Positions 52,481 through 60,182 of a stretch of DNA of 64,000 nt are shown in pieces. Origin of the DNA: Natrononativus amylolyticus (lineage in GTDB: Archaea > Halobacteriota > Halobacteria > Halobacteriales > Natrialbaceae); contig NZ_CP101458.1 in assembly GCF_024362525.1 (NCBI RefSeq), positions 1,178,001-1,242,000 of the forward strand, written 5' to 3'. Within the stretch, counting starts at the first letter, position 1; every line of letters begins with the position of its first letter. The position numbers were made by a program, and so were the translations under genes. Below the pieces are notes generated by a model that did not search any database, was not told the origin of the DNA, and saw nothing but the letters and a program-made list of their open reading frames with translations.

Positions 52481-52930
52481 GTGAACAGACGCGCGTTCCT
52501 CGCTTCCGTTCCGGCGATCCTGCTCGCGGGCTGTGCCACGCGGTTGGGGCTCGCCGAACGAGACGAGATCGCCGAAAAGCGCGTGGTCGTCGGGTACGGC
52601 GACTCGAGCGAGACGCTCGTCCGTCAGCGGTACGACGGCGGGGAGCCGTACTTCGACGGGGAGGGTCACGAGCTGTTCGGCGACGTCGCCCCCGACGACC
52701 GCCTCGAGGTCTCCGACGAACTCGACGGCGAACTCCGGTCGATGGACCCGGACGTCCGCTACGAGATCAGGGGATGTGCGGCGGGGGCTCGAGGCGAGGG
52801 TGACTGCCGGGAGGCGGTACTCGTCCGCGATGATTTCAACGACGTTGACGTCGGTGACATCGTGGACCTTCGCTACGGCGACCCCGGCGCGGGTGTCATT
52901 TCGGTACACCGGCGGCGCGAGAAACGATAA
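52481..52930 (+). CDS. Probable Tat-exported lipoprotein
   Basis: A 149-aa protein starting with GTG: MNRRAFLASVPAILLAGC. The twin Arg, short hydrophobic stretch and lipobox LAGC (Cys18) match haloarchaeal Tat lipoproteins. The mature part is acidic with beta-like repeats (VVVGYGDSSETLVRQRYDGG; GDVAPDDRLEVSDELDG) and two Cys (RGCAAGARGEGDC), possibly a disulfide. Family not recognised. Ends where the hairpin array region begins. Confidence 0.7.
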   Translation: MNRRAFLASVPAILLAGCATRLGLAERDEIAEKRVVVGYGDSSETLVRQRYDGGEPYFDGEGHELFGDVAPDDRLEVSDELDGELRSMDPDVRYEIRGCAAGARGEGDCREAVLVRDDFNDVDVGDIVDLRYGDPGAGVISVHRRREKR

Positions 52931-52977
52931 CTGCGGCGTGTCCTACCTCGAGCCGGAACAGTGCCACGGCCGGGAGT

Positions 52978-53304
52978 GCGAATCGGCGCAATTGCGCCGA
53001 TTCGCTCGATCCGGGGAAAGGCTGGTCGCTCGCCGAATTGTACCGCAAGCGCCGCAGGCGCTTGCGGGCCGACGACCGATGTGGAAGGCGCTCGCTGAGC
53101 GCCTGTAACGGAGGGAGGAGTGCTTTTGGTCCAGCCTGAGCGGAAGCGAAGCTTCCGCGAGGTCCAAAAGAGCTTCGCTCTTTTGAAGACTTTGCCGAGA
53201 GACAGCGCGCTGTGCGGTAGCTTCGCTGCCGTCAGCGCGCAAGACCGTGGTTCGAAAGACGCCTTCGGCGTCTTTCGTCATCACGAGAGAGCTTTGCTCT
53301 CTCG
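52978..53304. repeat. Array of eight short hairpins in a convergent intergenic region
   Basis: The 397-bp space between two convergent genes (52931-53327) holds no supportable gene but a dense series of hairpins. Positions: H1 52978-53005 (28-nt perfect palindrome, half-site GCGAATCGGCGCAA); H2 53043-53067 (11-bp stem, loop GCA); H3 53086-53104 (8 bp, GCT); H4 53140-53158 (8 bp, GAA); H5 53165-53185 (9 bp, TTC); H6 53215-53231 (7 bp with one T-G pair, TTC); H7 53253-53277 (11 bp, TTC); H8 53284-53304 (9 bp, TTT). CTTTTGG at 53123-53129 can also pair with CCAAAAG of H5 (53164-53170), enclosing H4. Stems differ in sequence, so this is not a simple tandem repeat. It may act as a bidirectional terminator, attenuator or recombination site. 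Confidence 0.75.
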
Positions 53305-53327
53305 AACGACAGCGCAAAAGGTGGGTT

Positions 53328-53711
53328 CTAGAAGTCGTGGTCCGGGTCGTCCTCGACCGCCCGTTTGAGCGAGTCGCGGCGGGATTTGGCGTCGCGGGCG
53401 GTCGCCTCGAGTAAGAACTCGTTTTTCGCAGAGACGGCGTCTCCGGCGGCCTCGAGTTCGTCGGGGCCGAGTTCGGTGGGGTCGCGCTCGACGAAGTCGA
53501 CGGCGAGTTTGTCCTTCTTGCCGGAGTACTGGACGGCGCCGACGACGATGCGCTCGAAGACGGGGTTGTCGGGTTCATCGATGACGAACAGGTCGCTTCC
53601 CTTGTACTCCTCGGTGCCGGTGATCGGCCCGAAGTAGTCTTCGACGGTGGCCTCCATGTCGGGGATTCGGTCCTCGAGGTGCTCACCACGGCGCATCTTG
53701 TACTCCTTCAT
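53328..53711 (-). CDS. DUF5611 family protein
   Basis: A 127-aa protein: MKEYKMRRGEHLEDRIPDMEATVEDYFGPITGTEEYKGSDLFVIDEPDNPVFERIVVGAVQYSGKKDKLAVDFVERDP, then an amphipathic C-terminal helix (AKSRRDSLKRAVEDDPDHDF). This matches the archaeal DUF5611 family (small conserved protein of unknown role). Start ATG 53709-53711; the longer frame MKRGKHSPVYSGA is not part of the family pattern. Ends next to the hairpin array. Confidence 0.88.
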   Translation of the reverse strand: MKEYKMRRGEHLEDRIPDMEATVEDYFGPITGTEEYKGSDLFVIDEPDNPVFERIVVGAVQYSGKKDKLAVDFVERDPTELGPDELEAAGDAVSAKNEFLLEATARDAKSRRDSLKRAVEDDPDHDF

Positions 53712-53897
53712 GGCTCCAGAATACACGGGGGAGTGTTTACCTCTTTTCATCGCTGACGGTCGCTGAGAGAGATATACACCACGTCATGGTCCGCCCAGCT
53801 GTACTGTGGACAGAGACGACTGTTTGAAGCGCCGTTCCCGTCCGGGCGACCACGTGTCGCGTGAATAATGACGTGGTGGACGACCCCGGCGATTCCG

Positions 53898-54758
53898 CTA
53901 CCGACCGGCGGTCCGCGGACGCTCGCCGAGGTACCCCTTTCGACACTCCGGACAGATGTCACCCGGACGGAGCGAACCCCGGTCGCCGGCGGCGAGAAAC
54001 GAACACTGCGGACAGAAGAACTCCGTCGGAACGCCGTCGTCGGGTGCGGACTCGCCGGGGACCGGCGCGGACTGCGCGCTGGCGATGCCCGTCCCGGAGT
54101 CGGTTCCGGCGGGGTGTGTTCCCTCCTCGGACGTCCCGGCGGAGCGGTCCGCGCCGACGTCGCTGACCTCGCCGTCGGCGTCGAGAAAGAGCGTCTCGGA
54201 CCCGGACTCGAGCACCTCCGCGCCGTCGTCGGGTGCGGGTTCGTACTCCCGGTCGTCTGCGTCGGCATCCTCGTCTTCGTCGGGCCACGCCGTCGGTTCG
54301 GCATCGGCGCCGACCGGCGGTCCGACGTCCTCGGAGTCGGGCCACTCGCCGTGACCGCGCTCGGCGTCCGGGTCGATCGTCTCCTCGAGAATCTCGGCGT
54401 CGTCGGTGATCGGATCGCCGTTCTCGTCGGTCGGAAGCTCGACGGCGTCGGCCGGCTCCTCCTCGGCGGGGTCGGGATCGTCGTCGACGAACTCGGCGTC
54501 GGCGTCTGTCTCCTCGTCGTTCGCCGGTTCGGGTGCTGTCTCGTGTTCGGCTGTGGGCGCTGGAGGATCGCTCGCGACCGTCTCGGAGGAGATGCTGGTC
54601 ACCTCGGTGTTTTCGCTGAGGAGGTGTTTGTCCCCGCAGCGCGAACACTCCTCGTACTCCGTGACGGTCACGATGACCTCACTGCCCCGTTCTTCGCGCT
54701 CGCGTTCGACGTCGGCCTCGCCGTAGTCGTGTCCGAGCAGCGAACATCGCAGGACCAT
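53898..54758 (-). CDS. DUF7093-like protein with two zinc-ribbon ends
   Basis: A 286-aa acidic protein. N-terminal MVLRCSLLGHDYGEADVERERE and CSRCGDKHLL form one Cys/His site. A long disordered acidic centre (about 70-235; DDDPDPAEEEPADAVELP, EDEDADADDREYEP) leads to a C-terminal zinc ribbon FFCPQCSFLAAGDRGSLRPGDICPECRKGYL (residues 249 on). The pattern resembles DUF7093 of haloarchaea; no activity known. Start ATG 54756-54758; the 30 bp further in-frame region is A/T rich promoter-like. Upstream gap 110 bp is shared with the divergent DUF6432 gene. The 186-bp gap to DUF5611 holds no gene. Confidence 0.78.
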   Translation of the reverse strand: MVLRCSLLGHDYGEADVEREREERGSEVIVTVTEYEECSRCGDKHLLSENTEVTSISSETVASDPPAPTAEHETAPEPANDEETDADAEFVDDDPDPAEEEPADAVELPTDENGDPITDDAEILEETIDPDAERGHGEWPDSEDVGPPVGADAEPTAWPDEDEDADADDREYEPAPDDGAEVLESGSETLFLDADGEVSDVGADRSAGTSEEGTHPAGTDSGTGIASAQSAPVPGESAPDDGVPTEFFCPQCSFLAAGDRGSLRPGDICPECRKGYLGERPRTAGR

Positions 54759-54868
54759 TGTCCCATCGTACCAATCCAGGGCATAAAAAACGTACCGCAA
54801 CCGTCAGCCGACGCCGAGCGGTGTGCGAACGATAAACGTCAAATCCCGGGTCGACGAATACCAAACGA

Positions 54869-55165
54869 ATGAGAGCGAAGCGAGAGTTCCGGGACCGGGA
54901 GTCGACGGAGGTAGCGGTGCTCGACGCGCTCGTCAACCGCACCGAGGACGGGATGACCGTCTTCGAACTCCGTGCTGCGGTTTCAGTCGAGATCGACGCC
55001 CTCGAGGACGCCCTCGCGACGCTCAAAGCCGACGACCTCATCACCGTCGAGACGCGGGGCGGGGAGACGGTGATCAAGCCCGCCGACAGGGTCGTGCCCG
55101 ACGATCCGGTCGAAACCGACGAGGAGTCGCTCACCGACTGGATCCGAAAGCGAATGCCGTTCTGA
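54869..55165 (+). CDS. DUF6432 winged-helix-like protein
   Basis: A 98-aa protein with a probable wHTH: STEVAVLDALVNRTEDGMTVFELRAAVSVEIDALEDALATLKADDLITVETRGGETVIKPADRVV, where FELRAAV and the DDLITVETRGGE wing are the DNA-facing parts. The sequence matches the haloarchaeal DUF6432 family. It is 96 bp upstream of the GcvT/YgfZ gene on the same strand. Confidence 0.8.
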   Translation: MRAKREFRDRESTEVAVLDALVNRTEDGMTVFELRAAVSVEIDALEDALATLKADDLITVETRGGETVIKPADRVVPDDPVETDEESLTDWIRKRMPF

Positions 55166-55261
55166 TACGGATCGTTGTACCGTGGGACCGGTGATCGCTA
55201 TCCCGGTCGAGCGATCACCGACATCGAAACGCCTGTCACCGTTCCCCGCCTCGAGTCCTCC

Positions 55262-56365
55262 ATGAGCGTCATCGAGTCGCTGCACGAAGACCACGGCGCG
55301 ACCTTCGGCGAGCGTGCGGGCCGAACCGTCGTCGAACACTACGGCCGGCCCGAACGCGCCCACCGCGCGGTCCGAAACGGCGTCGGGTTGCTCGAGTGCG
55401 CCTACGGCGTCGTCGTCGTCGAGGGCGACGACCGGGTCGAGTACGTCGACAACGCCGTCTCGAACCGCGTTCCCGAAGCGGACGGCGAGGGCTGTTACGC
55501 GCTCCTGCTCGACCCGCAGGGCGGGATCGAGATCGACCTCTACGTCTACAACGCCGGCGAGCGGTTGTTGCTGTTCACGCCGCCCGGCCGGGCGGAGGGA
55601 CTGGCGGCCGACTGGTCCGAGAAGGTGTTCATCCAGGACGTCGAGATCCGCGCCGCGACCGACGAGTTCGCGATCTTCGGGGTCCACGGCCCGAAGGCGA
55701 CCGAAAAGATCGCGAGCGTGCTCAACAAGGCCGCCTCGCCCGACCGCCGGCTCTCGTTCGTCCGCGGAACGATGGGCGACGCCGGCGTGACGGTGATCCG
55801 CACCGACGCGCTCGCGGGCGAGGAGGGCTACGAGGTCGTCTGCGCCACCGATGCCGCCGCCGAGGTGTACGACGTGCTCCTGAACTACGGCCTCAACGCC
55901 GCTCACTTCGGCTACCGGACCTGGGACACGCTCACCCTCGAGGCTGGCTCCCCGCTGTTCGAGACCGAACTCGAGGGGCGGATCCCGAACGTGCTCGGCC
56001 TCCGCAACGCGCTGGACTTCGAGAAGGGGTGTTACGTCGGCCAGGAGGTAGTCTCCCGGGTCGAGAACCGGGGGCAGCCGAGCAAGCGGCTCGTAGGGCT
56101 CACGCTCGAGGGCGGGGGTTCGGAGGACGCGGTTCCCGAACCCGGTGCGGCCGTCTTCGCCGGCGATTCGGCCGTCGGCGAGGTCACGCGCGCGGAGGAG
56201 AGCCCGCTGCTCGAGACCCCGATCGCGCTGGCGGTCGTGGAGTACGGGCTCGAGGCCGACGGGCTGACGGTCCGCGTCGGCGGGGAGGAGGTACCGGCGG
56301 AGCGGACGGAGCTGCCGTTCCTCGAGGGATCGGATCGGTCGGCGCGGCTGCCGCAGTATCCGTAA
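55262..56365 (+). CDS. Folate-binding YgfZ/GcvT-like protein
   Basis: A 367-aa GcvT-fold protein. The YgfZ signature KGCYVGQEVVSRVENRGQPSKR near residues 255-276 (with the redox Cys) separates it from glycine-cleavage T-protein; the Fe-S-cluster assembly/repair role of YgfZ/IBA57 is thus likely, though archaeal copies also resemble tetrahydrofolate aminomethyltransferases. Other blocks: GLLECAYGVVVVEGDDR, IFGVHGPKATEKI, EEGYEVVCATDAAAEVYDVLL. Start ATG 55262 fits MSVIESLHEDHGATFGERAG. Confidence 0.86.
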   Translation: MSVIESLHEDHGATFGERAGRTVVEHYGRPERAHRAVRNGVGLLECAYGVVVVEGDDRVEYVDNAVSNRVPEADGEGCYALLLDPQGGIEIDLYVYNAGERLLLFTPPGRAEGLAADWSEKVFIQDVEIRAATDEFAIFGVHGPKATEKIASVLNKAASPDRRLSFVRGTMGDAGVTVIRTDALAGEEGYEVVCATDAAAEVYDVLLNYGLNAAHFGYRTWDTLTLEAGSPLFETELEGRIPNVLGLRNALDFEKGCYVGQEVVSRVENRGQPSKRLVGLTLEGGGSEDAVPEPGAAVFAGDSAVGEVTRAEESPLLETPIALAVVEYGLEADGLTVRVGGEEVPAERTELPFLEGSDRSARLPQYP

Positions 56366-56447
56366 CCACGCTCGCACTCCGTCTCGCGGCACGGCGTTAC
56401 GGCGATATCGGTACGCAGCGCCGGTTGCCCGCCCTCGACACCGTCCG

Positions 56448-56618
56448 TTACAGCGGCGGCGAGACGATTTCGAGCGTGGCGAGGAGTATCCAGCCTCCCC
56501 AGAACGCCGCCCACAGCAAGACGCCGATTGCGATCCACCGGTGGACGTTTCCCGACAGGTCAGGCGTTTCCGATGGGTAGTACGGTGAAAGCGGGTTGTT
56601 CGGCTTTCTGTCACTCAC
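56448..56618 (-). CDS. Small single-helix membrane protein
   Basis: A 56-aa protein with a GTG start: MSDRKPNNPLSPYYPSETPDLSGNVHRW followed by one membrane helix, IAIGVLLWAAFWGGWILLATLEIV. Too short for certain assignment; the polar N-terminus and C-terminal helix look like an assembly factor or subunit. Longer in-frame starts exist but add non-conserved sequence. Confidence 0.5.
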   Translation of the reverse strand: MSDRKPNNPLSPYYPSETPDLSGNVHRWIAIGVLLWAAFWGGWILLATLEIVSPPL

Positions 56619-56691
56619 GCTCGAGGCTATACTCCGGAAGGAGTTAAAACACCAGACAGGATCGATTCGAGAGTCTGAAACGGCCGCGATG

Positions 56692-56720
56692 CGTCCGCGA
56701 GCCGTCCGCGAGCCGTCCGC
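56692..56720 (+). repeat. 11-bp tandem repeat CGTCCGCGAGC, 2.6 copies
   Basis: CGTCCGCGAGC at 56692 and 56703, and CGTCCGC at 56714, in the 205-bp gap between two divergent genes (56618 and 56824). A nearby CCCCGGGG/GGGAC stretch gives additional short inverted repeats. Could be an operator array; could be chance in GC-rich DNA. Confidence 0.45.
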
Positions 56721-56792
56721 TAGAACGCAGCCGCCGGCCTTCGCCGCCGGACCCCGGGGCAGTCCCGGGACCAAGAGAGGGCCGGGCACAGC

Positions 56793-56798
56793 ATAAAG
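56793..56798 (+). promoter_or_regulatory. TATA-like box of the 131-aa hypothetical gene
   Basis: ATAAAG 31 nt before the ATG at 56824. Confidence 0.35.
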
Positions 56799-56823
56799 TT
56801 CGCAGACGGTGGCGAGTGAGGGT

Positions 56824-57219
56824 ATGGATTCGAGTACCGACTTCGACGAACTCGTCACGCAGATTCGCACCCAGTCCAAGGACGCCCCGGGCTCGGACAC
56901 CGACCGGGTGACGATCCGGTCCTACGAGAGCCTCGACATCGACGCGCTGTCGGACCTGTTCGGCGCGCTCTCCGAGCAGCCGCCCGACCCGTCGGACCTC
57001 GTATTCTTCCTGTCGCCGACCAACCTCGAGCGGGTGCTCGAGGGGGAGGACGAACTCGCGGAGAGAGACGACCTCGAGGAGTCGCTCGGACACCCGGTAC
57101 AGACGGACGAGGGGATGCCCGACGACACGATCTTGCTGCTCGACCCGAACGCGATCGAGGGCGAGGAGATCGTCGCGCCGAAGTGGGTCGCCTGCGGGAC
57201 GGTCGGGACGGCGGATTGA
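56824..57219 (+). CDS. Conserved haloarchaeal hypothetical protein
   Basis: A 131-aa acidic protein: DSSTDFDELVTQIRTQSKDAPGSDTDR, then DALSDLFGALSEQPPDPSDLVFFLSPTNLERVLEG, and DDTILLLDPNAIEGEEIVAPKWVACGTVGTAD at the end. No Cys pair or catalytic motif. It appears to be a single alpha/beta domain. Start ATG 56824 is preceded by a TATA-like element. Function not recognised. Confidence 0.65.
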   Translation: MDSSTDFDELVTQIRTQSKDAPGSDTDRVTIRSYESLDIDALSDLFGALSEQPPDPSDLVFFLSPTNLERVLEGEDELAERDDLEESLGHPVQTDEGMPDDTILLLDPNAIEGEEIVAPKWVACGTVGTAD

Positions 57220-57231
57220 ATCGAGAGCCGG

Positions 57232-58332
57232 TCAGGACGGCGAGAGCATCGCCTTCAGGTGCTCGAGGGAAAGCGCCGACGTGGGTCGATCCATGTGGAC
57301 GCCGATCTCGCCCGACGCGGCCCGCAGCCCCACCCGCTGGACGGGCTCCGGCAGCGAGTACGCCCGGCGCAGCCAGTGACCGAGTTCGATCTCGCGCTCG
57401 AGATCCTCGCGCCAGGCGTGCTCGTAGGCGGCGAGGGTCGTCGGTCGATCGGGGTCGATTTCCCGGACGGCGTGGTCGGCGCAGGTCATCCCGTAGAGGA
57501 TGCCACCCCCGGTGAACGGCTTGGTCTGGGCGGCCGCGTCGCCGATCAGGAACCCCCGGCGGCTCGTCACCCGGTCCGGGGGACCGATCGGAATCGCGCC
57601 CGAACAGCGGTGAGAGACCTCCACCTCGTAGCCGTCGATCAGCTCCTCGAACTGCCTGTTGACGTGGACCCCCGGCGGGGCCGCCAGCCCGTACTCGACG
57701 CCGGCCTCGTGGCGGGGGATACGCCAGGCGAAAAAGCGCGGGGCGGTGAGGTGGACGTCGACGAAGTCCCCGTCGTCGGGTTCCTCGGAGAAGGCGAGCA
57801 CCCCGTGGAGCAGTTCCCCTGGATCGGGAAGCGAGAGCGCGGCGCGGGTCCGCGAGCGCGGGCCGTCGCAGCCGGCGACCATCTTCGCCTCGTGGGTCGC
57901 GGTGCCGTCCGGACCCTTCGCGGTGACCTCGACGCGGTCGCGGTGTTCTACCACCTCCGTGACGGTGTGTTCGTCGCGGACGTCCGCGCCCGCCTCGCGG
58001 GCGAGTCCCGCGAGGTGCTTGTCCAGACCCACGCGGTCGATGACGTTCGAGACGACCTCGCGCTTGTAGAACGGGTAGGTGTCGCGGTCGTCGTCGCCCG
58101 TGTGGGGGCCGCCGACGTGAAACCGCGCGCCGTACACCTCGTTCTGGAGGAGTTCCTCACGAGCGCCGCCGCCCGTATACTGCCAGATATCCGTGCTGAC
58201 GTGGCCCGAGCAGGCCAGTGGTTGGCCGATCTCGCCCTGTTCGAAGGCGAGGACATCGTAGCCGGCCTCGGCCGCTCGTCGCGAGAAGCGCGCCCCGGCG
58301 GGGCCGACGCCCACGACGACGAAATCGTGCAT
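57232..58332 (-). CDS. Geranylgeranyl-reductase family FAD-dependent oxidoreductase
   Basis: A 366-aa flavoprotein. The N-terminal Rossmann motif is VVVGVGPAGARFSRRAAEAGYDVLAFE (GxGxxG near residues 8-13), then CSGHVSTDIW, the FAD-contacting RSRTRAALSL, and the second FAD motif GFLIGDAAAQTKPFTGGGILYGM near 270-290. The family includes digeranylgeranylglycerophospholipid reductase, which saturates archaeal lipid chains; several paralogues exist in haloarchaea, so this one's substrate is uncertain. It converges on the 131-aa gene with 12 bp between stops. Confidence 0.87.
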   Translation of the reverse strand: MHDFVVVGVGPAGARFSRRAAEAGYDVLAFEQGEIGQPLACSGHVSTDIWQYTGGGAREELLQNEVYGARFHVGGPHTGDDDRDTYPFYKREVVSNVIDRVGLDKHLAGLAREAGADVRDEHTVTEVVEHRDRVEVTAKGPDGTATHEAKMVAGCDGPRSRTRAALSLPDPGELLHGVLAFSEEPDDGDFVDVHLTAPRFFAWRIPRHEAGVEYGLAAPPGVHVNRQFEELIDGYEVEVSHRCSGAIPIGPPDRVTSRRGFLIGDAAAQTKPFTGGGILYGMTCADHAVREIDPDRPTTLAAYEHAWREDLEREIELGHWLRRAYSLPEPVQRVGLRAASGEIGVHMDRPTSALSLEHLKAMLSPS

Positions 58333-58402
58333 ATCACCCACATCTCGCTCGGGAAGTAAGAAGGTCTCGAGTGTCATCCGGTGGCGGCCCGGTTGCCGGA
58401 GA

Positions 58403-58972
58403 CTACGCCTCGAGCAGTTCCATCGCGCGCTCGAAATCCCCCTCGAAGCGCTCGAGCAACCCTCGAACCGCCGCGCGAACCTCGCCCGTAACCCTGACGT
58501 GAACCATCCCCTCGTCGGGCTGGCCGTAGACGACGCTCGCGCCCTCGGGCGCAGCGATAATCGCAGGGAGGACGGCGAGGTCCTCCTCACCGTCGACGAG
58601 GATCGTGCTCGGTCCCTCGCGCTCGAGGGCCTCCCGGAGCGCTACCAGCAACTCCTCGGTCAACTCGGCCGGCGGGTTTTCCACCTCGAGGTTCACCCCC
58701 TCCGTTACCGCCCGCTCGATCTCTTCGTCCACCCTCGTTCGCTTGGTGCGACCGTCGACGAACGCGACGTCCGGCTCGCGACCGGCCTCGAGGAAGTGGT
58801 AGGTCACGACGTCGCCGACGGCGACGAGCGGCCCCTCGACCGACTCGAGCAGCGTTTCGGCGTCGGTCTCGATCGGCCCCATCGGCTCCTTGAGTTCTGA
58901 GCGGAGATCGTCGGGCAGAGAGAGCAGCGGCTGGTCGTCCCCGAAGCGATCGTCTGCGGGCTCTCGATCCAC
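58403..58972 (-). CDS. GTP-dependent dephospho-CoA kinase (DUF359)
   Basis: A 189-aa protein of the archaeal DPCK family: LLSLPDDLRSELKEPMGPIETDAETLLESV, GPLVAVGDVVTYHFLEAGREPDVAFVDGRTKRTRV and INPAGEV-like LEVENPPAELTEEL, GPSTILVDGEEDLAVLPAIIAAPEG, all conserved blocks. Makes CoA from dephospho-CoA using GTP. GTG start at 58970-58972, just 2 bp past the spt4 stop, so it is the last gene of the aIF2gamma-rpoE-spt4 operon. Confidence 0.9.
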   Translation of the reverse strand: MDREPADDRFGDDQPLLSLPDDLRSELKEPMGPIETDAETLLESVEGPLVAVGDVVTYHFLEAGREPDVAFVDGRTKRTRVDEEIERAVTEGVNLEVENPPAELTEELLVALREALEREGPSTILVDGEEDLAVLPAIIAAPEGASVVYGQPDEGMVHVRVTGEVRAAVRGLLERFEGDFERAMELLEA

Positions 58973-58974
58973 GT

Positions 58975-59172
58975 TTAACGGACTTTCAGCGCGTAGGCGC
59001 CCGGCTCGGTGACCTGCATCTCGCGGGCGATCTCGCTGCTCTCGGGATGGGCGATGACGACGTAGCCGGCCCAGTCCTCGGTCAGCGACGAGGAGTTACA
59101 GGAGTCACACGTGTCGTTGTCGGGATCGTTGACCCGGTGGCACTCCCGACAGACGAGGCGGTTGGTCGCCAT
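58975..59172 (-). CDS. spt4: Transcription elongation factor Spt4 (RpoE'')
   Basis: A 65-aa zinc protein: RLVCRECHRVNDPDNDTCDSCNSSSLTEDWAGYVVIAHPESSEIAREM. Two CxxC-type pairs bind one zinc. Partner of Spt5 in RNA polymerase processivity. Start ATG 59170-59172 (MATNRLVC); a GTG six bases upstream overlaps the rpoE' stop (GTGA) and could also be used. Confidence 0.93.
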   Translation of the reverse strand: MATNRLVCRECHRVNDPDNDTCDSCNSSSLTEDWAGYVVIAHPESSEIAREMQVTEPGAYALKVR

Positions 59173-59174
59173 CG

Positions 59175-59744
59175 TCACTCACCCGCCGCGGCTTCGCGCT
59201 TTCGGCGGTCTTCTTCGAGCCACTGGTGTTTGCCGAGGCCGGGTTGTTTCGCCGTGAGCCCGATCTTCGAGTCCCGCGGGTTGCGCTCGTCGATGCTCTT
59301 GGTGACGATCCGCGTCCGGACGGCGTCGTCGACGCCTAAGGTGCGGTTCGACTCGTTCGAGGCGAGTTGCTGGTTCTCGCCGTCGAACGCGAGGTACTCG
59401 TCGGAGATCTGCGAGACGTGCAACAGTCCGTCGACGGGGCCGATGCCGACGAAGGCGCCGAACTCGACGACCTCGACGACGGTGCCGTCGACGACCTCCT
59501 GCATCTCCGGATCGAACGTCACCGCGTCGAACTCCGCCTCGTAGTAGACGCCCGGCCGGTTCGGCAGGACCGTCCCCTCACCGATGTCGTGGACTTCGGT
59601 GACGGAGACGACGCTTCCCACCTCCTCGTCCATCCGTCCCTCGAGTTTGTCCTGGAGCAGTCGCTTCACGAGCAGCGGCGAGACGTCGCCGAGCTCCCGT
59701 GGGGGCACTTCCACCGTATCTTTTAGTCTGACCCGTTTGTACAT
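59175..59744 (-). CDS. rpoE1: DNA-directed RNA polymerase subunit E' (Rpb7 homologue)
   Basis: A 189-aa stalk subunit. The N-terminal domain MYKRVRLKDTVEVPPRELG... is followed by an S1 domain DGTVVEVVEFGAFVGIGPVDGLLHVSQISDEY near residues 81-115. The C-terminus is haloarchaeal (KQPGLGKHQWLEEDRRKRE). It forms the Rpo4/7 stalk. The gene starts directly after the PIN-gene stop with no gap and overlaps Spt4. Confidence 0.95.
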   Translation of the reverse strand: MYKRVRLKDTVEVPPRELGDVSPLLVKRLLQDKLEGRMDEEVGSVVSVTEVHDIGEGTVLPNRPGVYYEAEFDAVTFDPEMQEVVDGTVVEVVEFGAFVGIGPVDGLLHVSQISDEYLAFDGENQQLASNESNRTLGVDDAVRTRIVTKSIDERNPRDSKIGLTAKQPGLGKHQWLEEDRRKREAAAGE

Positions 59745-60182
59745 CTATGGTTGAGTGATCGTCAACTTGTTTCTCCCGCGTAATGCAATTACCGGTACGT
59801 TCGCGTCGAGCACCCGGTCGCCGAGCGGGCGATCGTTCGTGACGACGTAGTCGGCCCCGCCCTCGCGGGCGAGTTCGACCAGGGCGTCGTCGGCGTACGA
59901 TTCGTCCGTCTCGACTACGAGACAGCGATCGGTCGCCAGCTCGTAGCCGACGGACGCCGCGGTGCCCTCGAGACCGCCGCCGTCGGCCAGCCGTCGAAGC
60001 TCGTCGACGACCGGCCGGGGCGCGAGCACCTCGAACGCGCCGTCTCGCGGTGACGAACCGCGATCCGATTCCGGCGGGCGTGGCGCCCCACAGAGGAGCC
60101 GCTCGAGCTCGTCGAACAGCCGCACGTCGAGTTCGACCGGCATCATGAGCGCGCTCGTGTCGAGGGCGACCCGCGTCGTCAT
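59745..60182 (-). CDS. PIN domain nuclease-like protein
   Basis: A 145-aa PIN-fold protein: TTRVALDTSALMMPVELDVRLFDEL with the first acidic Asp, PRPVVDELRRLADG with Glu, DDALVELAREGGADYVVTNDRPLGDRVL with the third and fourth acidic residues. Resembles the FCF1/UPF0129-like archaeal PIN proteins found next to aIF2gamma, thought to act in rRNA processing. Directly adjacent to both neighbours (stop at 59745, start at 60182), no antitoxin gene present, so it is not a VapBC toxin. Confidence 0.88.
   Translation of the reverse strand: MTTRVALDTSALMMPVELDVRLFDELERLLCGAPRPPESDRGSSPRDGAFEVLAPRPVVDELRRLADGGGLEGTAASVGYELATDRCLVVETDESYADDALVELAREGGADYVVTNDRPLGDRVLDANVPVIALRGRNKLTITQP

Noticed and set aside
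52978-53304. CRISPR array
   Set aside because: The hairpins are not identical repeats separated by constant spacers, and no cas genes are near.
53747-53860. Short minus-strand frame ending SWADHDVVYISLSDRQR upstream of DUF5611
   Set aside because: Looks somewhat protein-like but has no start with a plausible signal in that frame and overlaps leader DNA.
59745-60182. VapC toxin of a toxin-antitoxin pair
   Set aside because: No antitoxin gene is adjacent; both flanks are housekeeping genes with zero spacing.
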